Below, piece after piece: positions 8,234 through 19,488 of a stretch of 35,608 nt of DNA. The stretch is from Chitinophagaceae bacterium (GTDB lineage Bacteria > Bacteroidota > Bacteroidia > Chitinophagales > Chitinophagaceae). Below the pieces are notes generated by a model. That model was not told the DNA's origin, ran no database searches, and saw only the letters and a program-made list of their open reading frames with translations. The translations under genes and the position numbers were made by a program. Location of the stretch: contig JAICHT010000002.1 in the NCBI GenBank assembly GCA_025924755.1, forward strand, positions 1-35,608. Reading direction: 5' to 3'. Numbering within the stretch: the first letter of the stretch is position 1; each line of letters opens with the position of its first letter.

Positions 8234-9703
8234 TTATAAAGTAAGCAGACTCATATCTTTCGCCTCCAATAGGGATTGTCCCATCAAATATTCATCTACT
8301 TTACGAGCACATTCCCTTCCTTCGCTTATAGCCCAAACTACTAATGATTGCCCGCGACGCATATCACCCGCAGAAAAAATTTTAGCAATATTGGTTTGAA
8401 AGGCCCTTTCACTGGCTTTTACATTTCCTCTTTCATCTAATTCTACTCCTAATTCATTTAGTAACCCTTGGCGTTGGGGATGTACAAATCCCATAGCTAA
8501 AAGTGCCAGTCTGCAAGGCATTTCTCTTTCAGAACCGGCAACCTCTACAAAATGAGCTGGTCTGCCTTCTTCAGTGATCTTCCATTCCAGATCTACTACT
8601 TTTAATGCACGCAGGTTGCCGTTTTTATCTCCTAAAAATTCTTTGGTAACTACTGCCCAATGCCTATGAGCGCCTTCCTCATGCGAGGAGGTAACCTTTA
8701 AAACCATTGGATAGGTAGGCCAAGGCATCAAATGAGTCCGGTCTTCCGGCGGCTTAGGTAGCAATTCGAACTGAGTAACTGATGCAGCTTTTTGACGGTT
8801 GGACGTGCCGACACAATCGCTTCCGGTATCGCCTCCGCCAATTACCACCACATCTTTATCGGTCGCAAAAATATCTTCGCCACCCACTTCTAGCTTGCTT
8901 ACACGTTTATTTTGCTGCTTTAAAAAGTCCATAGCAAAATGAACGCCTTTTAAATTTCTCCCCGGTATATCCAGGTTCCTGGGAATGGTAGAGCCACCGG
9001 CTAAAACAATCGTATTGTATTCCCGGAGCAAATCATTGATGCTTATAGTAACACCCACATTGGCATTGCATTTAAATTGTACCCCTTCTTCTTCCATTAT
9101 CGCTATCCGGCGATCTATTACCCATTTTTCTAATTTAAAATCGGGTATGCCATATCGAAGTAATCCCCCCGGCGCATCATCCCTTTCAAAAACCGTTACT
9201 AAATGTCCTGCATAATTTAATTGTGCTGCAGCAGCTAAACCTGCGGGGCCAGAACCCACAATAGCTATTTTTTTACCAGTACGCATATTAGGCTTGCGTG
9301 CCTTTACAAATCCTTTGTCGAATGCTATTTCAATAATATGCTTTTCTATTTCCTCAATAGTAATAGGAGGTTGGTTAATGCCCAATACGCAAGCGCTTTC
9401 GCAAGGTGCCGGACATATACGGCCTGTAAATTCCGGAAAGTTGTTAGTTGACATTAAAATCTGGTAAGCTTCCAGCCAGTCTTTGCGGTAAACCGCGTCG
9501 TTGAACTCCGGAATGATATTACCTAACGGGCAACCACTATGGCAAAAAGGCACACCACAATCCATACACCGCGCAGCCTGGTGATTTAATTTTTCTTCCG
9601 GAAACCGCTCTACAAATTCATTATAGTCGTGCAAGCGCTCCTGTACGGGACGTTTGGCTGGTAACTCCCTGGCAAATTCTAAAAAACCTGTTGGTTTACC
9701 CAT
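8234..9703 (-). CDS. gltD: Glutamate synthase (NADPH) small subunit
   Basis: Passes electrons from NADPH through FAD and Fe-S clusters to GltB for glutamate formation. The 489-residue length is typical. N-terminal Fe-S cysteines are in CMDCGVPFCHSGC (C46, C49, C54, C58) and CPAPCESAC (C97, C101, C105). An FAD-binding fold follows at IVGSGPAGLAAA (about 148-159) with FERDDAPGGLLRYGIP. The NADPH-binding fold is at VVVIGGGDTGSDC, and the protein closes with FSAGDMRRGQSLVVWAISEGR. It lies 102 nt downstream of gltB on the same strand, the usual gltBD order, and ends at a strong terminator. Confidence 0.97.
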   Translation of the reverse strand: MGKPTGFLEFARELPAKRPVQERLHDYNEFVERFPEEKLNHQAARCMDCGVPFCHSGCPLGNIIPEFNDAVYRKDWLEAYQILMSTNNFPEFTGRICPAPCESACVLGINQPPITIEEIEKHIIEIAFDKGFVKARKPNMRTGKKIAIVGSGPAGLAAAAQLNYAGHLVTVFERDDAPGGLLRYGIPDFKLEKWVIDRRIAIMEEEGVQFKCNANVGVTISINDLLREYNTIVLAGGSTIPRNLDIPGRNLKGVHFAMDFLKQQNKRVSKLEVGGEDIFATDKDVVVIGGGDTGSDCVGTSNRQKAASVTQFELLPKPPEDRTHLMPWPTYPMVLKVTSSHEEGAHRHWAVVTKEFLGDKNGNLRALKVVDLEWKITEEGRPAHFVEVAGSEREMPCRLALLAMGFVHPQRQGLLNELGVELDERGNVKASERAFQTNIAKIFSAGDMRRGQSLVVWAISEGRECARKVDEYLMGQSLLEAKDMSLLTL

Positions 9704-9805
9704 ATTATTTAATTAAATAAAATTTTTATAAAGTCTGAAATACAATATTCAGCAGGTAAATGAAAGTGGCTTATGGCCGGTAGTTCCATTTACATATTGA
9801 TATAC

Positions 9806-12800
9806 TTAATGGTTCATATTCAGAGATACGTGTTCTGCTTTTGCTTGTAATACTTTTTTATAATCTCTTGGAAATACTTTTATAAAGCTTTTTAATTGAT
9901 TCTCAAAATCGTCCAGCACAAACCTGGCAACGGTACTTCCGGTATAATTAAAATGATTTTCAATCATTTCTTTTAATTCAGCAGCATCATTAGTAGTAAC
10001 CGGGTCAAGGTCCACCATTTCTTTATTACAAAGCGTATCAAAGTTTCCTTTCACATCATAGACGTAAGCGATTCCGCCGCTCATTCCTGCTGCAAAATTT
10101 CTACCGGTATCACCTAATATTACTACCCGTCCACCAGTCATATATTCGCAGCCATGATCGCCCACGCCCTCTACTACGGCTTTTACACCGGAGTTGCGTA
10201 CAGCAAAGCGCTCACCAGCCTTACCCCTGATATAGGAAATGCCCGAAGTGGCGCCGTAAAAGGCTACATTGCCCACTATGATATTTTCTTCAGGTACAAA
10301 TGAAGCATCCGGAGATGGATAAATAACAAGCTTCGCACCGGATAATCCTTTACCAAAATAATCATTTGCATCGCCTTCCAACTCCAGCGTGATACCTCTT
10401 GTATTAAATGCACCGAAGCTTTGCCCGGCAGTTCCGGTAAATTTGAAATGAATGGTATCATCCGGCAAGCCTTCAGATTTATATTTTTTGGATATTTCAT
10501 TAGACAGTATTGTACCTACTGTTCTGTCTGTATTAATACAGTCCAGATCGGCATATACTTTTTGACCGCTTTCCAATGCCGGCTTCGCTACCTCTAATAA
10601 CTTCCAATCTATAACATTGTCTATTCCATGATCCTGCTCTTCCTGCTTGTATAAAGAAGTATAGAGTGCGGTCGGTTCTTTGTATAATACAGGTGATAGG
10701 TTTAGCTTGCTAAATTTCCAGTGTTTGATATCAGTTCTTGACTCCAGGCAATCTACCTGTCCTACCATTTCATTTATTGTTCTGAAACCTAATTCAGCCA
10801 TGATTTCCCGTAGCTCCAGCGTAATGAATTTAAAGAAGTTCACTACATGATCCGGATCGCCGGTAAAGCGTTTGCGCAATTCAGCATCTTGCGTAGCTAC
10901 CCCTACCGGGCAGGTATTGAGGTGGCATTTTCGCATCATAATACAACCTTCTACTATAAGGGCTGCAGTGGCAATGCCCCATTCTTCGGCACCCAATAAG
11001 GTAGCAATTACAATGTCTTTTCCGGTTCGTAACTGTCCGTCGGTTTGCACTACTACGCGGCTGCGCAATCCGTTTTTTACTAAAGTTTGATGAGTTTCTG
11101 CAAGGCCCAGTTCCCATGGCAAGCCAGCATGTTTGATAGAACTTAAAGGGGATGCTCCTGTACCGCCATCATGCCCGGCAATTAATACTACGTCTGCTTT
11201 TGCTTTGGTAACACCAGCGGCAATAGTACCAACTCCTGCTTTGGATACCAGCTTTACACTGATACGTGCTGCACGGTTTGCATTTTTTAAATCAAATATC
11301 AGCTGCGCCAGATCTTCAATAGAATAAATATCATGATGCGGTGGAGGCGATATTAACCCAACGCCCGGCGTGGCGTGCCGCACCTTCCCGATCCAGTCGT
11401 CCACTTTATGGCCGGGCAATTGACCACCCTCGCCAGGCTTTGCACCTTGTGCCATTTTTATCTGCAGTTCATCTGCCATGGTTAAATAATAACTGGTAAC
11501 ACCAAACCGGGCCGAGGCCACTTGTTTAATGGCAGAACGCATAGAATCACCATTGGGTAATGGCTCATAGCGCATTTCATCTTCACCGCCTTCTCCTGTA
11601 TTGCTTCTGCCACCTAAACGGTTCATGGCAATAGCCAGTGTAGCATGTGCTTCATGTGAGATAGAGCCAAAGCTCATAGCACCGGTGGCAAAGCGCCGGT
11701 AAATATTTTCTGCAGGTTCTACTTCGTCAATAGATATGGATGGCCTATTTCGTTTAAATTGAAATAAGCTACGAAGTGTACAGGCTTTTTCGCTCTGATC
11801 ATTAATATATTTCGAATATTTTTTAAAAGTGTTATAATCATTTGTTTTGGTGGCATATTGTAGCAAATGGATGGACGTTGGATTGAATAAATGAAACTCA
11901 CCTTTACGTTTCCACTGGTAAATGCCACCTACCGGCAAGCGGTCTACTGGTATATCTTTTTTACTAAAAGCAAAATAGTGTTTTGCCAGTGCTTCTCTTG
12001 CAATTTCATCTAAGCCCATACCTTCAATACGGGAAGTAGCGCCCGTAAAGTACGTGTCCACTACCAATTTATTAAGACCAACAATTTCAAAGATTTGTGC
12101 TCCCTGATAGGATTGAAGGGTGGAGATGCCCATTTTAGAAAATACTTTCAGCAGGCCATCATTAACCGCTTTGATATAATTCTTTTTCAAACCTTCTGCA
12201 TCAATATCCGTCTGCATAGCCCCCGACAGCTTCATATCGCGTATAGTAGAAAGCGTCAGGTAGGGATTGATAGCCGTAGCACCGAAACCAATTAAACAGG
12301 CAAAATGGTGCACTTCCCACACATCGCCGGCTTCTACTACCAAACCTACCTGTCCCCTGTAGCCTTTGCGTATTAAATGGTGATGAACGGCCGCTATTGC
12401 TAAAAGTGATGGGATAGGAGCATGCTCTGAATCAATAGCCCGATCGGATAATATCACCACTTCGAAGCCATCTTCTACGGCATCTACTGCGTAGCGGCAA
12501 AGGCGGTCAAGTCCTTTTTTTAAAGAGCCGGGTTTCCCATCGGCTTTAAAATAACATTGCAAGGTTTTAGCCTGGAAAATGCCGGTATCAATACTTCTTA
12601 TTTTTTCCAGTTCATGGTTGGTTAGTACCGGCTGTTTCAATGCCACACTATGGCAGGCCAGCGGATCTTCTATTAATAAGTTGCCGTTGTTACCCACAAA
12701 GGTGGCTAGCGACATCACCATTCTTTCGCGAATGGGGTCAATAGGCGGATTGGTTACCTGTGCAAACAATTGTTTGAAATAGCTGCTCAGGTGTTGCGGC

Positions 12801-14329
12801 TGATCGCTCAATACAGCCAATGGCACATCATTACCCATAGAGCCAATAGGTTCTTTACCATCCACAGCCATAGGCGTAATAATAGTTTCCAAATCTTCTT
12901 TAGAATAGCCAAATGCTTTTTGATATTTAAATACCTGGTCGGATTCTAACTCTGTAAACATTACCCTTGGATCCGGTAATTCCTCCAAACTTATTTTATA
13001 TTTATTCAACCATTCGCCATAAGGTTTTTGTGAACAGATGGTTTGCTTTAATTCTTCATCACTAATAATACGGCCCTGCTCCAGATCCACCACAAACATT
13101 TTGCCCGGTTGCAAACGGCCTTTTTCCTTTACCAGTTTTGGATCAACAGGTAAAGCACCGGTTTCAGAAGCCATAATCACCCGGTCATCGGTAGTTACAC
13201 AATATCTTGAAGGGCGCAGGCCGTTTCTATCCAGTGTAGCGCCAATAATTTTACCATCGGTGAATGATATGGAAGCGGGTCCATCCCAGGGCTCCATAAA
13301 GGCCGCATGAAAATTGTAAAAAGCTTTTTTTGCCGGATCCATTTGTTCATTGCCATCCCAGGCTTCCGGTATCAGCATCATCATTACATGAGGCAGCGAA
13401 CGGCCGCATAAAGTAAGCAGTTCAATCATATTATCCAGACAAGCCGAATCGGACTGGCCACCGGTGATAATAGGTAGCAGCATATCCATTTCTTCTTTGG
13501 TAAAATACGGAGATGTAAAGCTGCGTTCACTGGTTTTTAACCAATTTAAATTGCCCTGAAGTGTATTGATTTCTCCATTATGTGCAATATAGCGGAACGG
13601 TTGCGCCAGCCGCCAGGAAGGAAACGTATTGGTAGCAAAACGGGAGTGTACCAAACCAAATGCCGATACTACCCGTTTGTTATTTAAATCAGGAAAATAA
13701 CTACGTACCTGCAAACTGGTTAGCTGACCTTTATATACAATTGTTTTGTAGGAAAGAGAAGCAATATAAAAACCGATAACGTCTTTCTTTATCGTGTTTT
13801 CGATAGTATGGGCTGCATAATTTCGAAGTAAAAATAGCTTGCGCTCAAAGTCTTCCGGATTAGTAATATGGTCGGGGCAGGCAATAAAAACCTGTTCCAT
13901 TTCTGGTTCTACAGATAACGCTGTAGCGCCGATACCATCAGGGTTTACCGGCACTTTCCGGTAGGCCAATATTTCCAGCCCCAACTTTTCCGCCGCACGG
14001 TTAAACACATCTCGACACTCTTCTTTGGTGCGAATGTCTTTTGGAAAAAATAATACACCGACCCCATATTTGCTAAACGGCGGAAGGTGAACACCCAGTT
14101 TTACACATTCATCAAAGAAGAATTCATGTGGGGTTTGTATCATAATACCTGCACCGTCACCCGTATTGTTTTCGCACCCGCAAGCGCCTCTGTGCTCCAT
14201 ATTCTCCAGTATGGTTAACGCATCAGAAACATTCTGGTGTGATTTGTGGCTTTTGATATTTGCTACGAATCCGATACCGCAGGAGTCGTGCTCAAAAGCA
14301 GGAGAATATAAACCTTGTTCAATAGCCAT
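9806..14329 (-). CDS. gltB: Glutamate synthase large subunit
   Basis: Converts 2-oxoglutarate and glutamine to two glutamates. The 1507 residues match GltB. The class-II amidotransferase nucleophile is Cys17 in HDSCGIGF, so residues 1-16 look like the propeptide removed on maturation. [18 protein letters not shown] follows, then the central linker domain. The FMN-binding synthase domain (roughly 850-1200) contains [29 protein letters not shown] and [15 protein letters not shown]. The 3Fe-4S cysteines are C1129, C1135 and C1140 ([12 protein letters not shown]). The C-terminal part has the Gly-rich beta-helix ([20 protein letters not shown]). The gap to ilvA upstream is 199 nt with no clear terminator, so read-through from the ilv genes cannot be excluded. 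Confidence 0.98.
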   Translation of the reverse strand: MAIEQGLYSPAFEHDSCGIGFVANIKSHKSHQNVSDALTILENMEHRGACGCENNTGDGAGIMIQTPHEFFFDECVKLGVHLPPFSKYGVGVLFFPKDIRTKEECRDVFNRAAEKLGLEILAYRKVPVNPDGIGATALSVEPEMEQVFIACPDHITNPEDFERKLFLLRNYAAHTIENTIKKDVIGFYIASLSYKTIVYKGQLTSLQVRSYFPDLNNKRVVSAFGLVHSRFATNTFPSWRLAQPFRYIAHNGEINTLQGNLNWLKTSERSFTSPYFTKEEMDMLLPIITGGQSDSACLDNMIELLTLCGRSLPHVMMMLIPEAWDGNEQMDPAKKAFYNFHAAFMEPWDGPASISFTDGKIIGATLDRNGLRPSRYCVTTDDRVIMASETGALPVDPKLVKEKGRLQPGKMFVVDLEQGRIISDEELKQTICSQKPYGEWLNKYKISLEELPDPRVMFTELESDQVFKYQKAFGYSKEDLETIITPMAVDGKEPIGSMGNDVPLAVLSDQPQHLSSYFKQLFAQVTNPPIDPIRERMVMSLATFVGNNGNLLIEDPLACHSVALKQPVLTNHELEKIRSIDTGIFQAKTLQCYFKADGKPGSLKKGLDRLCRYAVDAVEDGFEVVILSDRAIDSEHAPIPSLLAIAAVHHHLIRKGYRGQVGLVVEAGDVWEVHHFACLIGFGATAINPYLTLSTIRDMKLSGAMQTDIDAEGLKKNYIKAVNDGLLKVFSKMGISTLQSYQGAQIFEIVGLNKLVVDTYFTGATSRIEGMGLDEIAREALAKHYFAFSKKDIPVDRLPVGGIYQWKRKGEFHLFNPTSIHLLQYATKTNDYNTFKKYSKYINDQSEKACTLRSLFQFKRNRPSISIDEVEPAENIYRRFATGAMSFGSISHEAHATLAIAMNRLGGRSNTGEGGEDEMRYEPLPNGDSMRSAIKQVASARFGVTSYYLTMADELQIKMAQGAKPGEGGQLPGHKVDDWIGKVRHATPGVGLISPPPHHDIYSIEDLAQLIFDLKNANRAARISVKLVSKAGVGTIAAGVTKAKADVVLIAGHDGGTGASPLSSIKHAGLPWELGLAETHQTLVKNGLRSRVVVQTDGQLRTGKDIVIATLLGAEEWGIATAALIVEGCIMMRKCHLNTCPVGVATQDAELRKRFTGDPDHVVNFFKFITLELREIMAELGFRTINEMVGQVDCLESRTDIKHWKFSKLNLSPVLYKEPTALYTSLYKQEEQDHGIDNVIDWKLLEVAKPALESGQKVYADLDCINTDRTVGTILSNEISKKYKSEGLPDDTIHFKFTGTAGQSFGAFNTRGITLELEGDANDYFGKGLSGAKLVIYPSPDASFVPEENIIVGNVAFYGATSGISYIRGKAGERFAVRNSGVKAVVEGVGDHGCEYMTGGRVVILGDTGRNFAAGMSGGIAYVYDVKGNFDTLCNKEMVDLDPVTTNDAAELKEMIENHFNYTGSTVARFVLDDFENQLKSFIKVFPRDYKKVLQAKAEHVSLNMNH

Positions 14330-14528
14330 TTTAAGCGCCTTTTAAATGTGATCAATAAAAATTAATGTTCAATATGGGCAAACAATCGCAAGCTCGTAAA
14401 ATACCAAAAAAATGGCAGCTTTCCTGTAGGATTTGGATGTATGGATTGTTAAATTATTATTTGTGTAACCGGCTTCCGTATTAGTGTTCATCTTTCCTTG
14501 CGCCGCACACTGCATCTCCTGTTCGTTA

Positions 14529-15812
14529 CTAAACCAAATAATCAAAAAGATTATCATTCTTATTGAGCTCAGTGTACTGAATGGTATATTTATTCATATT
14601 TTTTAGCAACGCCTTATAATCTTCTTTCGATCTTAATTCAATACCTACCAATGCATGACCGGTTTCTTTATTGTGCTTTTGCATATATTCAAACCGGGTA
14701 ATATCATCATCCGGGCCCAATACCAGGTTTACAAACTCTTTTAATGCGCCGGGACGTTGGGCAAATTTTATAAGAAAATAATGCTTCAATCCTTCATATT
14801 GCAGCGACCGTTCTTTTATTTCCTGCATACGGTCAATATCGTTATTGCTGCCACTGACAATGCATACTACATTTTTTCCTCTTATTACATCCGCATAATC
14901 ATCCAGCGCCGCAATAGAAAGGGCGCCGGCCGGTTCTACCACCAACGCATCTTCATTGTATAATTTTAATATGGTAGAGCATACTTTTCCTTCCGGTACC
15001 AGGTGCATTTCATCCAGCACTTCTTTGCAGATGGAAAAGGTAAGATCGCCCACCCTTTTCACCGCAGCGCCATCTACAAAACGTTCAATATTATCAAGTA
15101 TAACCGGGTGGCCGGCTTCCAGCGCTGCCGTCATAGAAGGAGCACCTTCCGGCTCCAGCCCGATGATTTTTGTTTTGGGAGAAAAAGTTTTAAAATAAGA
15201 ACCTACACCGGCACTTAAGCCACCGCCGCCTACTGGTATAAATACATAATCAATATCCGTTTGATCTTCTAATATCTCCACTCCAACTGTAGCCTGACCT
15301 TCAATGATACGATAATCATCAAAAGGCGGAATAAAGGTCATGCTGTGTTCCTGTGCATATTGCTTTGCGGCCACGGCACAGTCATCAAACGTATCGCCAA
15401 TCAGTTTTACTTCTATAAAGTCCTCACCAAACATTTTGGTTTGATATACTTTTTGGCCGGGCGTAATGCTGGGCATGAATACGACACCATTTACACCCAG
15501 CTTTCGACAGGAGTAAGCAAACCCTTGTGCATGATTGCCGGCACTGGCACATACCACGCCATTCTGCAATTGTTCTTTTGGCAACGAGCTAAGCATATTG
15601 TAGGCTCCCCGCAATTTGTAGGAGCGAACAATCTGCAGATCTTCTCTTTTTAAAAAAACATTGCAGGCATACTTTTTAGAAAGATTATGACTATAAACCA
15701 GTGGTGTTCTGGTCACCACTGGTTTTAACCGTTCTACCGCTTTTTCAAAATTTAGTTTTGTATTCGAAAACATAAATTTTGAAGCCGTGTTATTGATAGT
15801 TGTTTCAGACAT
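14529..15812 (-). CDS. ilvA: Threonine dehydratase (ammonia-lyase), biosynthetic
   Basis: PLP enzyme turning threonine into 2-oxobutanoate, the entry step of isoleucine synthesis. The PLP lysine is K66 in SYKLRGAY, SAGNHAQGFAY is the substrate/cofactor loop, and GGGGLSAG binds the PLP phosphate. At 427 residues it is the short form with a single C-terminal ACT-like regulatory segment (from about 340: HYFLIKFAQRPGALKEFV), unlike the about 514-residue E. coli form with two. The position at the end of the leu-ilv run, 7 nt after ilvC, supports the biosynthetic role. The start ATG at 15812 gives a short Ser/Thr/Asn-rich lead-in; an ATG 13 codons downstream (FMFSN) is possible. Confidence 0.96.
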   Translation of the reverse strand: MSETTINNTASKFMFSNTKLNFEKAVERLKPVVTRTPLVYSHNLSKKYACNVFLKREDLQIVRSYKLRGAYNMLSSLPKEQLQNGVVCASAGNHAQGFAYSCRKLGVNGVVFMPSITPGQKVYQTKMFGEDFIEVKLIGDTFDDCAVAAKQYAQEHSMTFIPPFDDYRIIEGQATVGVEILEDQTDIDYVFIPVGGGGLSAGVGSYFKTFSPKTKIIGLEPEGAPSMTAALEAGHPVILDNIERFVDGAAVKRVGDLTFSICKEVLDEMHLVPEGKVCSTILKLYNEDALVVEPAGALSIAALDDYADVIRGKNVVCIVSGSNNDIDRMQEIKERSLQYEGLKHYFLIKFAQRPGALKEFVNLVLGPDDDITRFEYMQKHNKETGHALVGIELRSKEDYKALLKNMNKYTIQYTELNKNDNLFDYLV

Positions 15813-15819
15813 CTTTTAT

Positions 15820-16923
15820 TTAAAAGTTTGCTGCTACCAGGTCGGGTTTGTTTTCTTCAAACTCGCCAGTAGCTGGTTCTTGATTTTCAGGACGAAGGCT
15901 TCTTACTGTTTTTCCGGCCTGCCACATCTCGCTTTCACGTAATTCCTTCAATTCTTCATTTAGCTTTTCACGATAATCTGCCTGGCTGTTGGAGTCAATA
16001 GAACGCTGAGATTCTTTACCGGCTGCGACGCTTTCGTACAGTTCGGTAAATACTGGTAACGTAGCATCGCGAAACTTTTTCCACCAGTCTAATGCACCGC
16101 GCTGTGCAGTAGTAGAGCAGTTGGCATACATCCAGTCCATACCATTTTCAGCCACTAATGGCATTAATGACTGTGTTAACTCTTCGACTGTTTCATTGAA
16201 GGCTTCAGAAGGAGAGTGGCCTTTATCCCGCAATACCTGGTATTGGGCGGCAAAAATTCCCTGGATAGCACCCATAAGTGTACCGCGTTCACCGGTCAAG
16301 TCAGAAAATACTTCTTTACGGAAATCGGTTTCAAATAAGTATCCGCTACCAACAGCAATACCTAGCGCAATCACCCGGTCTTTTGCTTTTCCGGTGGCAT
16401 CCTGGTAGATGGCATAGCTACTGTTTAAGCCACGGCCTTGTAAAAACATTCTACGTAAGGAAGTACCAGAACCTTTAGGCGCTACTAAAAATACATCTAC
16501 ATCCTTTGGAGGAAGAATGCCGGTTTGCTCACTGAACGTAATACCAAAGCCATGCGAAAAATATAAGGCTTTGCCCGGAGTTAAATTCTTTTTAACTGTA
16601 GGCCACAATTGAATCTGGGCGGCATCGCTCAGCAAATAACAAATGATGGTGCCCCGCTCCAGTGCTTCTTCAATTTCAAACAACGTTTTGCCGGGTACGA
16701 AGCCATCCGCTACTGCTTTATCCCACGATTTGGAATCTTTGCGCTGACCGACAATTACATTAATACCATTGTCTCTTTGGTTTAATGCCTGTCCAGGACC
16801 TTGCACGCCGTAGCCTATAACCGCTACCACTTCATTCTTTAACACTTCCTGAGCTTTGGAAAGAGGAAACTCCTCGCGGGTTACTACATTTTCTTCTACG
16901 CCGCCGAAATTCAATTTTGCCAT
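15820..16923 (-). CDS. ilvC: Ketol-acid reductoisomerase, Bacteroidota variant
   Basis: Isomerises and reduces acetolactate and acetohydroxybutyrate with NAD(P)H and Mg2+. The Rossmann loop reads VIGYGVQGPGQALNQ (about 35-49) instead of the commoner GYGSQGHA form, and the second motif is VAPKGSGTSLRRMF instead of VAPKGPGxxVR. Mg-binding acidic residues are present in FSDLTGERGTLMGAIQG and in EAFNETVEELTQSLMPL. The basic/hydroxyl loop GQRKDSKSW suggests NADPH preference by analogy. At 367 residues it is longer than class I (about 330) and much shorter than class II (about 490), with an acidic C-terminal tail. The gap to ilvN is 116 nt, with nothing recognisable in it. Confidence 0.96.
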   Translation of the reverse strand: MAKLNFGGVEENVVTREEFPLSKAQEVLKNEVVAVIGYGVQGPGQALNQRDNGINVIVGQRKDSKSWDKAVADGFVPGKTLFEIEEALERGTIICYLLSDAAQIQLWPTVKKNLTPGKALYFSHGFGITFSEQTGILPPKDVDVFLVAPKGSGTSLRRMFLQGRGLNSSYAIYQDATGKAKDRVIALGIAVGSGYLFETDFRKEVFSDLTGERGTLMGAIQGIFAAQYQVLRDKGHSPSEAFNETVEELTQSLMPLVAENGMDWMYANCSTTAQRGALDWWKKFRDATLPVFTELYESVAAGKESQRSIDSNSQADYREKLNEELKELRESEMWQAGKTVRSLRPENQEPATGEFEENKPDLVAANF

Positions 16924-17039
16924 TTTTTACGTTTTAAGTTGTTTGTTATACGTTGTAAGTATTTATTCTGAACTGTATTTTTAGGATAAATGAGATTGAT
17001 GTGATACTATAATCATTCAACATTCATCATATATAATTC

Positions 17040-17636
17040 TTAATATCCTGTATCCGGAAATAGTTCTTCCTGCAAACTCAGGTATTCATTTTCCACTACT
17101 TCTTCGGCAGGTTCGGCCTGCTCAAATTCTTTTACTTTTTCATGGAAGCCTTTGCTTTCCTTTATGATTGCTACTCTTGCGCTGCGTACAAATTCTATCA
17201 GTTCATAAGGTGCTAATACTTCTACCAGTTTATCGGTTTCTTCACGGTGGCCGGTCGTTTCAAAAACCGTGTAATCTTTACGGATTACCACAGCCCTTGC
17301 TCCATATTGGCGTAATAACCGTTCTACCTTTACCTTTTCGGCAATTACTTCAGTAGGTACCTTATACAATGCCAGCTCCTGCCATACAATTTCATCAGCC
17401 GTATTAAAATAAGCCTTCAATACTTCCACCTGTTTCTCAATCTGGCGTATTAGTTTACGCACCACGTCTTCGGTTTCGTTGATAACAATAGTAAAACGGT
17501 GAATGCTTTCTACTTCGGAAGGTGAGGTATTGAGGCAGGCGATATTAATTTTTCTTCTGGAAAAAATAATAGCAATGCGGTTCAATAATCCAATATGGTT
17601 TTCAGTATAAACTGTGATGGTATATTCTTGTTTCAT
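17040..17636 (-). CDS. ilvN: Acetolactate synthase small (regulatory) subunit
   Basis: Regulatory partner of IlvB that normally mediates valine feedback. The 198 residues begin with an ACT domain (about 3-76) carrying the motif NHIGLLNRIAIIFSRRKINI, then IHRFTIVINETEDVVRKLIRQIEKQ. A second small-subunit domain spans about 85-165 (LALYKVPTE, VVIRKDYTVFETTGHREETD, ELIEFVRSARVAIIK), and an acidic Glu-rich tail follows. It is slightly longer than E. coli IlvH (163) because of that tail. It lies 38 nt downstream of ilvB. Called ilvN here; ilvH would be an equal name. Confidence 0.95.
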   Translation of the reverse strand: MKQEYTITVYTENHIGLLNRIAIIFSRRKINIACLNTSPSEVESIHRFTIVINETEDVVRKLIRQIEKQVEVLKAYFNTADEIVWQELALYKVPTEVIAEKVKVERLLRQYGARAVVIRKDYTVFETTGHREETDKLVEVLAPYELIEFVRSARVAIIKESKGFHEKVKEFEQAEPAEEVVENEYLSLQEELFPDTGY

Positions 17637-17674
17637 TGTTTTTGCTTTAAGCGTTTGGCAATTTGTCTTTTCTT

Positions 17675-19438
17675 TTATGCTAATCGTATTTCACTTACAC
17701 TGCACCCTTGCGGCACCATTGGAAATACATTGTTTTCTTTGCCCACCATTACCTCCAGCAAGTACGAACCATTATGGTTTAGCATCGTTTGTAACGCCTG
17801 CCTTACTTCTTCTCTTTTCGAGATTTTAGCGCCTTCAATGCCATATCCTTTCGCTACCATAATGTAATCGGGACTGGTGATGTTTACGAATGAATAGCGC
17901 CTGTCGTGAAACAACTCCTGCCACTGGCGCACCATACCCAAAAACTGGTTATTCAGAATCATGATTTTTACGTTCACGCCGCTTTGCATAATAGTACCCA
18001 GTTCCTGTATCGTCATCTGTATACCGCCATCGCCAATAATAGCTATTACGGTTCTGTCCGGTGCACCGAACTTAGCACCGATAGCAGCCGGCAAGCCAAA
18101 GCCCATCGTACCTAAGCCACCAGAAGTGATATTGCTCCTGGACTGGTTGAATTTGGCATAGCGGCAGGCTACCATTTGGTGCTGGCCCACATCAGTTACA
18201 ACAATAGCATTGCCTCCTGTTAATTCATTCATTTCGTTTACGATTTCCGCCATACTCAACACTTCTGAAGCAGGGTTCATTTCCGGAATAATGCATAGCT
18301 CTTCTTCCTTTTTTTGATAATCCTTAAACTTTTGTAGCCACTCGGTATGCTGTTTTTTCTCTATTAATTCGGTAAGTAAGGGAAGCGTTTCTTTACAATC
18401 GCCCCAAACCGGAACCGTAACTTTTACATTCTTATCAATTTCCGCAGGGTCAATATCAAGGTGAATGATTTTTGCCTGGCGTGCATATTTATCTAAGCGG
18501 CCGGTAACCCTGTCGTCGAAGCGCATACCGATAGCGATCAATACATCACACTCATTGGTTAGCACATTAGGGCCGTAATTACCATGCATACCTAGCATGC
18601 CCACATTGAGCGGATGGTCGGTAGGTATAGCGCTTTCACCCAGTATGGTCCAGGCGGCAGGCAAATTCCCTTTTTCAATAAATTTTTTAAATTCATTTTC
18701 AGCACTTCCCAGTACGACGCCTTGTCCCCAGATGACAAAAGGCTTTTCGGCATTATTGATTAATTCCGCAGCTTGTTGAATATATTCTTTACGTACAATT
18801 GGTTTTGGCCGGTAGCTGCGGATGTGATTGCATTTGGTATATCCCTGAAAGTCGAATTTTTGCAGCTGTGCATTTTTGGTAATATCAATCAGCACGGGCC
18901 CTGGCCTGCCGCTTTTGGCAATATAAAAAGCCTTGGCTAATACCTCTGGAATTTCAGTAGCATCGGTAACCTGGTAGTTCCATTTAGTAACCGGCGTAGT
19001 AATATTAACCACATCGGTTTCCTGGAAGGCATCCGTGCCTAACAGATGCGCAAACACCTGGCCGGTAATGCATACCAGTGGTGTACTGTCTATCTGCGCA
19101 TCGGCCAAACCGGTTACCAAATTGGTAGCACCGGGACCACTGGTAGCAAATACAATACCTACACGGCCGGAAGAACGGGCATAGCCTTGTGCCGCATGTA
19201 TGCCACCCTGCTCATGGCGCACCAGTATATGCTGTAGCTTGTCCATATAGTCATACAACGCATCATAGATAGGCATAATGGCTCCGCCGGGATAACCAAA
19301 AATAGTATCTACGCCTTCTTCAATCAACGCTTTTAACACGGCTTCCGAACCGCTTATTTGCTGGGGTGCTTGCCTGGCGGTAGTTTGAGCCGCGGTTTTG
19401 TTGTTAGAAAGCGTGGCTGTGTTTTCTTGTAAATTCAT
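17675..19438 (-). CDS. ilvB: Acetolactate synthase large (catalytic) subunit
   Basis: Thiamine-diphosphate enzyme that condenses pyruvate with pyruvate (valine/leucine route) or 2-oxobutanoate (isoleucine route). The 587 residues have the usual three domains. The N-terminal domain has FGYPGGAIMPIYDAL and the ThDP-activating Glu76 in VRHEQGGIHAAQGYAR. The central FAD-binding domain includes GMRFDDRVTGRLDKYA. The C-terminal ThDP/Mg motif is IIGDGGIQMTIQELGT with LNNQFLGMVRQWQE. The first ~28 residues are Thr/Gln/Ala-rich and unconserved. It lies between ilvD (50-nt gap) and ilvN. Gene layout and sequence favour the anabolic over the catabolic (AlsS) form. Confidence 0.97.
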   Translation of the reverse strand: MNLQENTATLSNNKTAAQTTARQAPQQISGSEAVLKALIEEGVDTIFGYPGGAIMPIYDALYDYMDKLQHILVRHEQGGIHAAQGYARSSGRVGIVFATSGPGATNLVTGLADAQIDSTPLVCITGQVFAHLLGTDAFQETDVVNITTPVTKWNYQVTDATEIPEVLAKAFYIAKSGRPGPVLIDITKNAQLQKFDFQGYTKCNHIRSYRPKPIVRKEYIQQAAELINNAEKPFVIWGQGVVLGSAENEFKKFIEKGNLPAAWTILGESAIPTDHPLNVGMLGMHGNYGPNVLTNECDVLIAIGMRFDDRVTGRLDKYARQAKIIHLDIDPAEIDKNVKVTVPVWGDCKETLPLLTELIEKKQHTEWLQKFKDYQKKEEELCIIPEMNPASEVLSMAEIVNEMNELTGGNAIVVTDVGQHQMVACRYAKFNQSRSNITSGGLGTMGFGLPAAIGAKFGAPDRTVIAIIGDGGIQMTIQELGTIMQSGVNVKIMILNNQFLGMVRQWQELFHDRRYSFVNITSPDYIMVAKGYGIEGAKISKREEVRQALQTMLNHNGSYLLEVMVGKENNVFPMVPQGCSVSEIRLA

Positions 19439-19488
19439 TATTCAAAATTTTGTGCAAACCTGTTGGTCTACCTGTTTTTGTTTCTGTA

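Noticed and set aside
14369-14557. A 62-residue ORF between gltB and ilvA
   Set aside because: It overlaps the ilvA end, has mixed composition with no motif, and is probably chance. The 199-nt gap shows no clear terminator or promoter.
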